In this document: positions 34,662 to 42,715 of the stretch, piece by piece
Layout of the letters: each line of letters begins with the position of its first letter
Numbering within the stretch: the stretch's first letter is position 1
Assembly (NCBI RefSeq): GCF_003606345.3
Contig: NZ_CP031844.2
Coordinates: forward strand, 868,001-932,000
Direction of reading: 5' to 3'
DNA from: Bartonella krasnovii
GTDB lineage: Bacteria > Pseudomonadota > Alphaproteobacteria > Rhizobiales > Rhizobiaceae
DNA: 64,000 nucleotides
Notes under the pieces: model-generated
The model's input: only the letters and a program-made list of their open reading frames with translations
What the model was told of the DNA's origin: nothing
Database searches by the model: none
Translations under genes and position numbers: made by a program

Positions 34662-35426
34662 TCACACCGCCTTTTGTTGCTCTTGTTGTGCTTTATTCAT
34701 TTGCGAGCGTTGCTTTTTTTTCAAAGCAAACAAAACGGTTTGGGCTTGTTTATAAGACATCTGTGTGAGATTTTTTACGCCTATAAAAGCAAGAATATCG
34801 TTTTCCTTTGTTTGTGTATGTTCTATTAATTCTTTGATTTCATTCATCTGTTCAAAAGAGATACCAGCAAGAATTGTGGCTCCATCTGTATCGTCTTCTT
34901 TTCTTGCTACATTAAGAAGCATGCCTAGCAGGTATCTTCGTGCATAGGTAATTGTAGAGCCAACCGCTTGTATGCTGTTTTTGCTCCCTGTAGCGTCAAA
35001 GGGAAATGTTCCTTGTGTTGATATTTCATTGCCAGATATATGCTTTAAAGTCATTTCTACGGTTATACCGTTTGAATTCTGTTCTTTGATCTGAGAAAAC
35101 AAGGCAAAGTGATGTTTTGTAAGAGTTTCCTTGATTGCATCAATATATTTATCAAGCGTTGTATAGATACTTTTAGTATGTGTATTAAGGGCATTTTGTT
35201 CGATGTTTTTATATTCCATTTGCATAGCAGAAAGATCACGGACAAAGTCTTGGCGCTCTTGTCGTTCTATCTCCTTTTCTCGCAATTCGAGAAGACTCTT
35301 GAGACGCTCCAGATCAACATCACTTTGTAAGGCTCTTTCTAAAATAAGTTCCATAGCTGTAGAGTTGGTTTTACAAGCGTTTGTTTTTTCCATTAATTCC
35401 GTTTGTGTGGTACTTTGTTCATTCAT
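34662..35426 (-). CDS. ERF-family single-strand annealing protein
   Basis: This 254-residue protein belongs to the ERF family of phage recombinases (first found in P22), which anneal single strands. The segment LSAMQMEYKNIEQNALN, then ITYARRYLLGMLLNVARKED, is typical. Its C-terminus is rich in Lys and Gln. ATG at 35426 with GGAGG upstream is chosen; an earlier in-frame start at 35441 is less likely. Confidence 0.92.
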   Translation of the reverse strand: MNEQSTTQTELMEKTNACKTNSTAMELILERALQSDVDLERLKSLLELREKEIERQERQDFVRDLSAMQMEYKNIEQNALNTHTKSIYTTLDKYIDAIKETLTKHHFALFSQIKEQNSNGITVEMTLKHISGNEISTQGTFPFDATGSKNSIQAVGSTITYARRYLLGMLLNVARKEDDTDGATILAGISFEQMNEIKELIEHTQTKENDILAFIGVKNLTQMSYKQAQTVLFALKKKQRSQMNKAQQEQQKAV

Positions 35427-35451
35427 CTTGATTTCCTCCATTTAAAGCGCA

Positions 35452-35470
35452 ACTCACCCGTGGCGTGAAT
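35452..35470. promoter_or_regulatory. Inverted repeat, leader element copy 2
   Basis: ACTCAC-ccgtggc-GTGAAT is a near copy of the element at 33951-33969 and lies at the same distance from its gene. The arms have one mismatch here. Confidence 0.5.
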
Positions 35471-35502
35471 CACGCATGTGTTAAAAGTCGTTTGGTTATT
35501 TT

Positions 35503-35559
35503 TTAGTTGGTCGATAGAGATGCTATAGTTTCATCAGTAAGTTCATAGTTCTTTTCCAT
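35503..35559 (-). CDS. Possible 18-residue peptide or gene remnant
   Basis: The peptide MEKNYELTDETIASLSTN has an AAAGGAAAT site at good distance before its ATG. It resembles the first residues of phage proteins that start with a YE(I/L)TD motif, such as the beta-helix protein at 40232, so it may be a truncated relic rather than a functional peptide. Confidence 0.25.
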   Translation of the reverse strand: MEKNYELTDETIASLSTN

Positions 35560-35650
35560 GATTTATTTCCTTTAAGTTAGACTCTCCCTTTGCCGCTCTT
35601 GAAAAGAACGGCATTGGTTTGTGTGATAATTTTTTGAAAAAGGGGTGCTT

Positions 35651-36064
35651 TTAGAAACGTGACGTATAGCTTGGGTAGTTTGGAAGGACATCCCAAGGAG
35701 TTAAACGGTGCTGTTGTTCATAAGTACCGTAGACCTCATCATTATATCTTTCTTTTGCTAAATCATCTAAAAGGTCATTGTAAGTATCACTTTCGCGTAT
35801 AAAGTAATGAACCTTGCTCTCCTCATAGAGATGTTTGATATTTTCTTCTACATATGCGTCTGCAATTTCTTCAGAAATGTCTTCACAACTATTTTCAGAA
35901 GGATTTATACGAAAGATTTGGATAACATCATCTACCCCATTAACAATGCTTAGAATTTGACTTGCATCAAGCGGTCCAGATTCTGCAATGTGTTCATCTC
36001 TATCGAAGTAAACTGAATGAACTAAGAGAATTTCATTGGAATTAATAAGAATTGGCTTTTCCAT
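35651..36064 (-). CDS. Acidic early protein, unknown function
   Basis: This 137-residue protein is not recognised. It is strongly acidic, with many Glu and Asp (SENSCEDISEEIADAYVEEN) and a C-terminal Tyr/Pro-rich end. It starts after AGGGGA. Position at the head of the leftward operon, next to the repressor, suggests an early gene under repressor control. A DNA-mimic or inhibitor role is possible because of its charge, but this is speculation. Confidence 0.6.
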   Translation of the reverse strand: MEKPILINSNEILLVHSVYFDRDEHIAESGPLDASQILSIVNGVDDVIQIFRINPSENSCEDISEEIADAYVEENIKHLYEESKVHYFIRESDTYNDLLDDLAKERYNDEVYGTYEQQHRLTPWDVLPNYPSYTSRF

Positions 36065-36120
36065 AATTTCCCCTCCCTAACGCCTCTTGGCGATTGTTTA
36101 TGCGTGGTTTATGGATATCT

Positions 36121-36200
36121 TAGTACATTATGAACGATACATAGTCAAGTACAAATTGTACTATTTTTTCAAAAAAAATAAAAAAATGACGAATCAGTAC
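36121..36200. promoter_or_regulatory. Left operator region of the prophage 2 repressor
   Basis: A perfect palindrome AGTACAA-A-TTGTACT (36148-36162) is flanked by partial copies with the AGTAC core at 36122 and 36196. The same core recurs on the other side of the repressor gene. The region lies upstream of the leftward operon, as an OL would. Binding by the S24 repressor is inferred. Confidence 0.6.
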
Positions 36201-36237
36201 TTGTCTTGTTGATAACGTAAACAGAAAGCCATACTGC

Positions 36238-36882
36238 TTACATGTCAAGAATAGTACGTCGTACACGACCTATTATAGAGATAGCACCTTCAAGTTTTGG
36301 GGCTTTTATTGTTTTATCGTATGAAGCAGGCTGAAAAGGAGGATTATCATTGGGTCTGTATCGTTTATATGTTGCTCGGCCAGATTCATCTGAAATTACA
36401 TAGCAGGCATTAGGTACAAGCTTTTTATCTTGCATATTTACAAATATTATAGAATCTGGAGGGCTAATTTTATTCATAGATGCACCATCTACACGCAATG
36501 CAATCCATTTACCGGCAGGAAGGTTAACAGCTTCTGTCATAGGATAATCTGAAAAATCCATTATCCCATCTTGCTCACTTAACTCTCCTGCACTAATCCA
36601 TGAAATAAGAGGAATACTTATATTGAGGCTAGGATTCTCTTGAGGAGACTCACCATATAAAATCCATCCCGGATCAACGTTAAATACTTGTCCATAGAGC
36701 TCGGCTTTTTGGCGCGAAACAGGACGATTTCCATTTTCGTGACTAATAAGAGTATTTTGATTAAGAGCCGGTATAGCGCGTGCCGCTTCGCTTGGTGTTG
36801 CATATCCAGCGTTTTTACGTGCTATTTTAAGTCTATCTTTTGGCAAATAAGTCATTCGTACATTATCCACTATTTTTTTCAT
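36238..36882 (-). CDS. CI-type phage repressor with S24 peptidase domain
   Basis: This 214-residue protein maintains lysogeny. An N-terminal helix-turn-helix (about residues 17-55, KIARKNAGYATPSEAARAI) is joined to a LexA/CI S24 domain with the cleavage site A98-G99 (SWISAGEL), catalytic S135 (VDGASM) and K173 (ATYKRY). Such repressors cleave themselves when RecA is activated, so this prophage should be SOS inducible. It is divergent from the Cro-like gene, with operator-like sites on both sides. Confidence 0.92.
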   Translation of the reverse strand: MKKIVDNVRMTYLPKDRLKIARKNAGYATPSEAARAIPALNQNTLISHENGNRPVSRQKAELYGQVFNVDPGWILYGESPQENPSLNISIPLISWISAGELSEQDGIMDFSDYPMTEAVNLPAGKWIALRVDGASMNKISPPDSIIFVNMQDKKLVPNACYVISDESGRATYKRYRPNDNPPFQPASYDKTIKAPKLEGAISIIGRVRRTILDM

Positions 36883-36888
36883 TCATTG

Positions 36889-36930
36889 TGTACTATTTTA
36901 CCTTGATTTAAAATTGTACGTAATGTACTA
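36889..36930. promoter_or_regulatory. Right operator region between repressor and Cro-like gene
   Basis: Half-sites TGTACT (36889-36894), TTGTAC (36914-36919) and TGTACTA (36924-36930) match the core of the palindrome at 36148. They lie in the 56-base gap between the divergent repressor and Cro-like genes, where an OR is expected. Confidence 0.6.
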
Positions 36931-36938
36931 TTGTTGCC

Positions 36939-37277
36939 ATGGTTAATAATTTTTGTATCAAAAATTTGATTGAATCTTGGGGATCTATACGCCGATTTGC
37001 TGAAGAAATCGGATGTAGCTATGAAGCTGCGCGTAAAATGCGTGACCGCAATAGTATTTCTCCAAAATATTGGAACATAATTATCCAAGTGTCTAAATCC
37101 AAAGGCCTATCTTGGGTTACATTAGATTGGTTTCTCCATAATTATGCGAATAAATACCATAGGGGTATTCATCCTATAACAAAGTCAAAAAAAGATATGC
37201 TCCATTTAATGAAAAAGTTTAGCACACCTGCCCCTACAGATAACAACGAGCACCAGCAGCAGCATTCACATTCTTAA
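36939..37277 (+). CDS. Cro-like regulator
   Basis: This 112-residue protein is divergent from the repressor and opens the rightward early operon. A helix-turn-helix is visible at about residues 15-45 (SIRRFAEEIGCSYEAARKMR). The C-terminal part ends in a His/Gln-rich tail. Position and small size suggest a Cro-type repressor that favours lytic growth; sequence similarity to known Cro proteins was not recognised. Confidence 0.72.
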   Translation: MVNNFCIKNLIESWGSIRRFAEEIGCSYEAARKMRDRNSISPKYWNIIIQVSKSKGLSWVTLDWFLHNYANKYHRGIHPITKSKKDMLHLMKKFSTPAPTDNNEHQQQHSHS

Positions 37278-37361
37278 ACAGGCAAAAATAAAGAGATCAA
37301 ATAAATAGATTACGCGTCATCATGCGCACGCATAAATACGCAACAGCCTTAAGGGGGGATT

Positions 37362-37750
37362 ATGATCACTAACGCACAAACCATTCTCTGTCTTGATCTA
37401 GGCACTAAGACAGGGTGGGCGATACGTGGTGCTGATGGTCACATAACAAGTGATACAGAACATTTTCAATCACGCCGTTTTGAAGGCGGTGGTATGCGGG
37501 TACTGATGCAGCGCATGTTTACGGTGGCTTTCTAGCAACTTTAACGGCTTGGTGTGAACATCATCAGATACCGTATGAAGGCATTCCAGTTGGTACGATT
37601 AAGAAAGCGACAACGGGGAAGGGTAATGCTTCAAAAGAAGAAATGATTAAAGCGGTGTGTGCAAAAGGGCACGCGCCTAAAGATGATAATGAAGCAGATG
37701 CTTTGGCAATTTTATATTTAAAGAAAGAAGGGGGTATGCATGTCCAGTAA
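37362..37750 (+). pseudogene. Broken RuvC-like Holliday junction resolvase
   Basis: The start (MITNAQTILCLDLGTKTGWA) has the first catalytic Asp of RuvC-type nucleases. This frame stops at 37535 after 57 codons. The matching C-terminal part continues in another frame from about 37511 (AHVYGGFLATLTAWCEHHQI, ending DDNEADALAILYL with the last acidic residues). Together the parts give about 130 residues, short of a normal phage RuvC of about 165-170, and the middle segment with the central catalytic glutamate is missing. An internal deletion of perhaps 40 codons that also shifts frame explains this. Confidence 0.82.
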
Positions 37751-38927
37751 AATACCATGGACGAGACTTAATACAGATCAGTGGCTATTTAAACTTTCTG
37801 ACTTACCACCTATGGAAGTCAATGTTTATGTGAAGTTGCGAATAAGAATGTTACACACGCGTGAACCTCTTTTGAATGATTCACGAGTATTATCTCATTT
37901 TACTTGTTGTACAGTAAAAAGATTTGAAAAGGCGTTAGATTATTTATTTAGATCTGGGCACATCATTTCTTTAGACGATGGTCGTTTGTGGAGTTCAGAT
38001 GTTGAGGAAGAACTCAATAACTCAAATGAAAATATAAATAAATTTTCAGAGAGAGCACAGAAGGCAGCGCAAGCAAAATGGGCAAAACATCATAAAGAAA
38101 AAACAATTAGCGATGATCAAAATGCTAAGCATGATGCTAAAGCAATGCTTAATGATGCTAAGCATGATGCTAACGATATGCTTAAGCATGCTACAAGCAA
38201 TGCTAATGCAATGCTTAATGATGCCATTAACAATAACAATAACATATATAATAAAAAAACTAATACTATCGTATTAGCAAAAAAAGAAATTGGTTCTGAA
38301 AATTTAGAAACAAACGATTTGGTTCAAGAGCCAATCGAGGGTGATACCCTCCAGAGCCGACCAGAACAAATCGAAGCGGGTGTAGAAAACCAACCTCCCA
38401 TTCACGAGCAAGAAAACATTCCGAAAAAAGCAAAACAAGCGAAAGCTAATCGAGGCTGTCGTATCCCTGCGGATTTTGAACCCGATTACGATTTTGCACT
38501 CACAGAGGGCTTGCCTCCAGAGCGTATCAAAATCGAGATCGCAAAGTTTCGAGATTTTTGGAAAGCCAAAGCAGGCAAGGACGCACGCAAAACAGATTGG
38601 CAAGCAACATGGCGTAATTGGGTACGCAAGGCGGTTGATGATTTAGAAAAAACAAAAAACACAAACAACAATGGTGGAAACAATGGAAACTTTTCAAAAG
38701 ATCAAAAAACTCGTGGTGGTACCGGAGAGACAATCCGTAACCTTATCCGTGAAGCAGGATTTAGCAACTCCACTTCAAGACATTGCACAACAGATGGCGC
38801 AATACGTCACAAGGGAGTATCCATGGACCTTGATCAGTGGCGTGAAATTGACACCAGCTCTAGAGGAACAAGCTTTCACAACCTATCAGACAGTCCAAAA
38901 CTTACTTACCTTGAAAGCGTCTGTTGA
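37740..38927 (+). CDS. DUF1376 replication-type protein
   Basis: This 395-residue protein has an N-terminal DUF1376 domain (residues 5-85, WTRLNTDQWLFKLSDLPPME), typical of phage replication initiators or helicase loaders. A middle repeat (NAKHDAKAMLNDAKHDA, positions 38121-38224) and an Asn run lead to a C-terminal replication-protein-type segment (FRDFWKAKAGKDARKTDWQA). The final 85 residues are low-complexity and overlap the next gene in another frame for 257 nt. ATG 37740 overlaps the end of the resolvase relic. It probably acts in phage DNA replication. Confidence 0.8.
   Translation: MSSKIPWTRLNTDQWLFKLSDLPPMEVNVYVKLRIRMLHTREPLLNDSRVLSHFTCCTVKRFEKALDYLFRSGHIISLDDGRLWSSDVEEELNNSNENINKFSERAQKAAQAKWAKHHKEKTISDDQNAKHDAKAMLNDAKHDANDMLKHATSNANAMLNDAINNNNNIYNKKTNTIVLAKKEIGSENLETNDLVQEPIEGDTLQSRPEQIEAGVENQPPIHEQENIPKKAKQAKANRGCRIPADFEPDYDFALTEGLPPERIKIEIAKFRDFWKAKAGKDARKTDWQATWRNWVRKAVDDLEKTKNTNNNGGNNGNFSKDQKTRGGTGETIRNLIREAGFSNSTSRHCTTDGAIRHKGVSMDLDQWREIDTSSRGTSFHNLSDSPKLTYLESVC
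38121..38224 (+). repeat. Short tandem repeats in the DUF1376 gene
   Basis: Variants of AATGCTAAGCATGATGCTAA and AATGCAATGCTTAATGATGC are repeated, encoding a run of A-K-H-D-A and A-M-L-N-D-A units. They probably form a flexible linker and may vary in number by slippage. Confidence 0.75.
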
Positions 38928-39291
38928 AGACATTGCTGAGGCTCTTGATGTGCTTGAAGGTGGTTTGACAATGCAAAAAGTTTCCAATGCAGAAGCACGT
39001 GCAAAGGCTTATATCGCTGCTCTTAACGGCATTTCACTCTGGGCTTTGTTGCAGGCTGTTAAAAATCTTATACGTGGAGAAGCCAAAGGCATGTCAACAA
39101 CGTTTGTCCCTTCATGTGCTGATCTTGTGCAGTATTGCCGTGATTTAGAAAACGGGCTTTTGGGAGTGGCTGAGAAAGTTTTCATAGCCATTGAAAATAC
39201 TCGCAACAAGGCATTGGGTGGTAAACGTATTTCATTCACGAGAATAGGCGAGCCCGATGAAAAGCATCATAACAATTCAAAAGCAGCATAA
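38683..39291 (+). CDS. Unknown early protein overlapping the DUF1376 gene
   Basis: This 202-residue protein is unrecognised. It is helical, with segments such as SVEDIAEALDVLEGGLTMQK and ARAKAYIAALNGISLWALLQ. Its start (ATG 38683, or 38671) lies inside the DUF1376 gene in another frame. Long, well-formed sequence in this frame beyond the overlap shows it is a real gene. The pair may be translationally coupled. Confidence 0.68.
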   Translation: METFQKIKKLVVVPERQSVTLSVKQDLATPLQDIAQQMAQYVTREYPWTLISGVKLTPALEEQAFTTYQTVQNLLTLKASVEDIAEALDVLEGGLTMQKVSNAEARAKAYIAALNGISLWALLQAVKNLIRGEAKGMSTTFVPSCADLVQYCRDLENGLLGVAEKVFIAIENTRNKALGGKRISFTRIGEPDEKHHNNSKAA

Positions 39292-39436
39292 AAACAGCAA
39301 AATAGTGAAAAGTGCTGATCATTTTGGGAATAGATATGCATTTAAATCAATAAAATGGCACCGTACAGAGCGATTTAAAGATTTTATAATAAATCCAATA
39401 TCTGCAATACAAAACGCTCTATATAATCAAATTTGA
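39257..39436 (+). CDS. Small basic protein, possible gene
   Basis: ATG 39257 opens a frame of 59 codons (MKSIITIQKQHKNSKIVKSA, ending NPISAIQNALYNQI) that overlaps the previous gene by 35 nt. It is basic. No clear ribosome binding site is seen, but coupling to the overlapping gene could serve. Function unknown. Confidence 0.35.
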   Translation: MKSIITIQKQHKNSKIVKSADHFGNRYAFKSIKWHRTERFKDFIINPISAIQNALYNQI

Positions 39437-39473
39437 GTCAAATAACCCTATTGGCAAATTTAAGGATAAAGAC

Positions 39474-39983
39474 ATGCAAATTTTACAACGTCTGTTCTTA
39501 ACACAGAGTAAACAGACCATGCACAAAAAATTTATTGCAACAGCAGTGGGATATGCACCATGGGGATTAGGGGTTGAAGAGTATTTTTATAACCTTTACG
39601 AATATGAAGATGGAATGAGAGAATATGAGGAATTCGATGGTGGTCAATATCAAGATTATGAGATACCTGCGAATGTTGATTACAGTACCAAGGCGCAAGT
39701 GAAAGCATGGCTATACGGTGGGAATTTACCAAAAAGCGTATTGAATTTTGAACCGTTAATAGACGAGTTAAATGCAAAAATCAAAAAACGTACAAAAGAT
39801 AAAAAACGTACAAAAGATGATGAGTTGATTTGTGAGATAACGAATGATGGTGAGAGAGGCTACCCATTATCGAGTGAAGAGATAGACAGAGAGCTAGAAA
39901 AAGCGCTTGATATTCAATTAGGTAAGTACAAAAAAGTGAAAAAATCGCAAAGTCATGTTGACAGTGAAAGAAAGTTCGTTTAA
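39474..39983 (+). CDS. Unknown acidic protein
   Basis: This 169-residue protein is not recognised. The N-terminal half is rich in Tyr, Glu and Gly (EEYFYNLYEYEDGMREYEEF) and the C-terminal half in Lys, with a short duplication (KKRTKDKKRTKDD). An internal ATG at 39513 gives a shorter version starting MHKKFIATAVGYAPWGLGVE. ATG 39474 has AAGGATAAAG before it. Confidence 0.6.
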   Translation: MQILQRLFLTQSKQTMHKKFIATAVGYAPWGLGVEEYFYNLYEYEDGMREYEEFDGGQYQDYEIPANVDYSTKAQVKAWLYGGNLPKSVLNFEPLIDELNAKIKKRTKDKKRTKDDELICEITNDGERGYPLSSEEIDRELEKALDIQLGKYKKVKKSQSHVDSERKFV

Positions 39984-40059
39984 GAAGATTTCAAGTGTGT
40001 AGAAACACTTAGCGATAAGCGGGTAGATCACGATAAGATCTTTCCCATTTTTTAGAATA

Positions 40060-40231
40060 CTGACTGTCTTTTATGCTGTGAATAGCGTATGATGATTCAT
40101 GTCGGGTGTGGTTATGCCATACAAAACCCTTTTTAGGGGAAAGCATACAGCGGACTTATCGCCGTGTTTCTAGCGCCCGACGCCCTTTTAGGGTGTCAAT
40201 AGAAACCTCATTACGATAAGGAAACATTCCA
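40060..40231 (+). promoter_or_regulatory. Structured leader before the beta-helix gene
   Basis: This leader can fold into several hairpins: CCCT-TTTT-AGGG near 40130, GACGCCC-TTTT-AGGGTGTC near 40180-40197 (one G-U pair), and an enclosing GTTTCTA...TAGAAAC stem. Two hairpins of the same CCC(T)n-AGGG type within 60 bases are unusual. The ATG follows about 25 bases after the last stem. A post-transcriptional control element is inferred; no known riboswitch was recognised. Confidence 0.45.
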
Positions 40232-41095
40232 ATGAAAAAATATGAAATTACAGACAGAACAAAACAAGTTTACGATATTGAAACTCGTCAACCTAAAAAC
40301 CTTTATCGCATTCGTGCTTTAAGAGATTTTGATGATGTCAAGGCAGGGGACCTTGGGGGCTTTATTGAACATGAACGCAACTTATCCCATGATGGAGATT
40401 GTTGGGTTTATGATAATGCTATGGTTATTATGAATGCTTTCATTTCTGAAAATGCAAAAATACGTAATGACGCTGCTGTTGCTGACAATGCCAAAGTTTA
40501 TGGCAATGCCAAGATTTATGGAAAAGCTAAGGTTTATGGTAGCGATACCCGTGTTTATGGCAATGCTCATATTTATGATAATGCCAACATTTGTAGTGAC
40601 GTGTGGTGTCGTAGCAAGGGGCGGATTTATGGCAAGTGCGTGGTTAGTGATAATGCTAAGGTTTATGGGGACGCAAAAATTTGTGGTCAAGTTTGTGACA
40701 ATGCCGTGGTTTATGGCAAAGCCTTTATTTGTATAGAGGCAAAAATTTATGACGATGCAAAAGTTTGGCATAGTGCTCATGTAAAGGGCTCTGTTTATGG
40801 CAATGCTAAAGTATCAGGATCTGCTCATGTCTGTGAGGGGTCTCATATTTTTGATAATGCTAGGGTTTATGGCAAAGCGGCTGTTTATAAAGATGTCAAG
40901 ATTTATGGGAATGCACGGGTTTATGAGAATGCTCGTATTTATGGAAAAGTAGAAATTTATGATGATGCATGTGTTTCTAACAGGTCTATTATTGCAGAGG
41001 GTGTGAAAATTTATGGCAATGCCGTTATTAATGGCAAGCAAAAGATTTGTGATGATACTGATGGTAGTGAAAAAATTTTAGATAAAACAGCCTAA
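40232..41095 (+). CDS. Beta-helix repeat protein of phage origin
   Basis: This 287-residue protein has an N-terminal KYEITDRTKQVYDIETRQP region followed by about 35 hexad repeats with the pattern N-A-K-(V/I)-Y-G, from about residue 60 to the end. This is the signature of left-handed beta-helix or similar polymer-like folds. Small Ala, Gly and Val residues would face inwards. It has no secretion signal. Its function in the phage is unknown; DNA-mimic pentapeptide-like folding or structural roles are possible. A structured leader precedes it and a strong terminator follows. Confidence 0.75.
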   Translation: MKKYEITDRTKQVYDIETRQPKNLYRIRALRDFDDVKAGDLGGFIEHERNLSHDGDCWVYDNAMVIMNAFISENAKIRNDAAVADNAKVYGNAKIYGKAKVYGSDTRVYGNAHIYDNANICSDVWCRSKGRIYGKCVVSDNAKVYGDAKICGQVCDNAVVYGKAFICIEAKIYDDAKVWHSAHVKGSVYGNAKVSGSAHVCEGSHIFDNARVYGKAAVYKDVKIYGNARVYENARIYGKVEIYDDACVSNRSIIAEGVKIYGNAVINGKQKICDDTDGSEKILDKTA

Positions 41096-41125
41096 ATTAA
41101 GGGGCGGGTAGCCGCCTTATAGCAA

Positions 41126-41160
41126 AAAAGCCGCGTCTTAAATGGGGGCGGCTTTTGTTT
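41126..41160 (+). terminator. Rho-independent terminator after the beta-helix gene
   Basis: AAAAGCCGC (41126-41134) pairs with GCGGCTTTT (41148-41156), followed by a T-rich stretch. It closes the transcript of the beta-helix gene. Confidence 0.8.
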
Positions 41161-41370
41161 TGCTATAAAAAACATGTAAAAATGCAAGCGATTAAGTAAC
41201 ATTAATATTGTATATTCAGTTACTTATAATAACTATTTAACAAGAGCAATACCATTAATACTGATAATACATAAATATACGTTATTATCTTATTGAAATA
41301 ATTGAAAAAATAAACAAATTATGCTAGGATTTTACGTATATAAAGTGCAAATCGAATGGAACTTACAAAC

Positions 41371-41814
41371 ATGTTGAATAAAGTGATCTTAATTGGCTAT
41401 CTTGGAGCCGCCCCCGAAAGCAAAACAATGAATTCTGGTGCCGAAATAGTCAATTTTAGGTTGGCTACTTCTGAGAGCTATACAGATAAAAACACGCACC
41501 AAAAAGTAGAAAAAACTGAATGGCATTCCGTGGTGGTTTTTAATCCACATTTGGCAAAAATTGCGCTTCAGTATTTACACAAAGGTTCAAAAGTTTATGT
41601 AGAAGGCAAATTACAAACCCGCAAATGGCAAGATAAAAACGGTATTGACCGCTTCACAACAGAGATTGTCTTGTCACAATACAAAGGCGAATTGCAGTTG
41701 CTTGATGCAAAAAAAGAGCAATCCACTCCTTCATCCATTACTTCTCAAAGTTATGCTATCGCCTCTGGTGCCTCCGATTATAGCGTATCTCTTAATGACA
41801 GCATGCCGTTTTGA
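41371..41814 (+). CDS. ssb: Single-stranded DNA-binding protein
   Basis: This 147-residue SSB binds single strands during replication and recombination. The OB fold starts with [16 protein letters not shown] and contains [20 protein letters not shown] and [21 protein letters not shown] linker leads to the C-terminal DSMPF, the partner-binding tip. ATG 41371 matches the usual SSB N-terminus; ATG 41356 is an in-frame alternative. It stands alone between the beta-helix gene and an unknown gene. Confidence 0.95.
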   Translation: MLNKVILIGYLGAAPESKTMNSGAEIVNFRLATSESYTDKNTHQKVEKTEWHSVVVFNPHLAKIALQYLHKGSKVYVEGKLQTRKWQDKNGIDRFTTEIVLSQYKGELQLLDAKKEQSTPSSITSQSYAIASGASDYSVSLNDSMPF

Positions 41815-41868
41815 TTTAAAGATATAGCAAAAAGAAAAAAATGTGAGTTTCCATAGATGAGGGGATGT

Positions 41869-42363
41869 ATGAGAAAGCAAGATGCTTACATTTCACAAGT
41901 AACAGTACGTCAAGATCCTGTTAATCAATTGGCAATTGAAATGCGTGCAAAGCGCTTCTGCTTGACCATAGAAGAGGCTAAAAATCCGCTTTCTGGTACT
42001 TATGTTGGGCGGCTGTGTTTAAAAGGTGTGCTTACCCAAGAACAGTATGATGCTGCGCAAAAATATCTTGAAGTAAAAAATGACTATTCGTGTGCAAAAG
42101 GTTTGCCAAGCGCTGTGTATGATGAAATACCATCATCTTCTGATGAGACAGCAAGAGAAAAATGGGTTGAATTTGCAACAGAACAGTTTTCTAATATGCA
42201 AGAGGCGATAAAAGAAACACAACATCTCTATAGACAGTATAATCTTTATACGTCTTTACAATATCTTGTTGTAGAAGATCAAACATTGCCACATCTTGTG
42301 AATTCTTTGCGAATTGCTCTGAATGTTCTCCAGAAATATTTTGATCAAAAAAATAAATGGTAA
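41869..42363 (+). CDS. Unknown early phage protein
   Basis: This 164-residue protein is not recognised. The N-terminal half has EMRAKRFCLTIEEAKNPLSG and GRLCLKGVLTQEQYDAAQ, perhaps a small DNA-binding fold, and the rest is helical. ATG 41869 with AGGGG before it is preferred over ATG 41857. It follows SSB by 54 bases. Confidence 0.65.
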   Translation: MRKQDAYISQVTVRQDPVNQLAIEMRAKRFCLTIEEAKNPLSGTYVGRLCLKGVLTQEQYDAAQKYLEVKNDYSCAKGLPSAVYDEIPSSSDETAREKWVEFATEQFSNMQEAIKETQHLYRQYNLYTSLQYLVVEDQTLPHLVNSLRIALNVLQKYFDQKNKW

Positions 42364-42457
42364 ATGTTTTACGAGTATTTTTATAAAAGCATCAAAAGCT
42401 CTTGAAATAGTTTTTAAGGTGTTATATTTTTATATAATATTTCAGAGAGGGTGTTTT

Positions 42458-42715
42458 ATGTATACAACAAAATTACGTAAAGTTGGAGGGTCAGTGATGC
42501 TTTCTATACCACCTGTCTTGCTTGATGTTCTCCATCTTACTGAAAACACACAAGTGGGCTTGGCTGTTGATAATGGACAATTGATTGTGAAGCCACAAAC
42601 ATTTCCAAGTTACACTCTTGATGAATTATTAGCCCAATGTAATCCTTCAGTTGATTTTGCGGATGAGGATATAGAGTGGTTTGATGCTCAACCTGTTGGT
42701 AGCGAGCTTTTGTAA
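42458..42715 (+). CDS. mazE: MazE-like antitoxin
   Basis: This 85-residue protein has the AbrB-type swapped-hairpin DNA-binding domain of MazE (TKLRKVGGSVMLSIPPVLLD) and an acidic C-terminus (NPSVDFADEDIEWFDAQP) that would block the toxin. ATG 42458 follows AGAGAGGG. It joins the toxin gene by TAATG. AT-rich upstream DNA may hold the promoter. Confidence 0.9.
   Translation: MYTTKLRKVGGSVMLSIPPVLLDVLHLTENTQVGLAVDNGQLIVKPQTFPSYTLDELLAQCNPSVDFADEDIEWFDAQPVGSELL

Noticed and set aside
40434..40736. Second frame within the beta-helix gene
   Set aside because: It is a shadow caused by the repeated codons.
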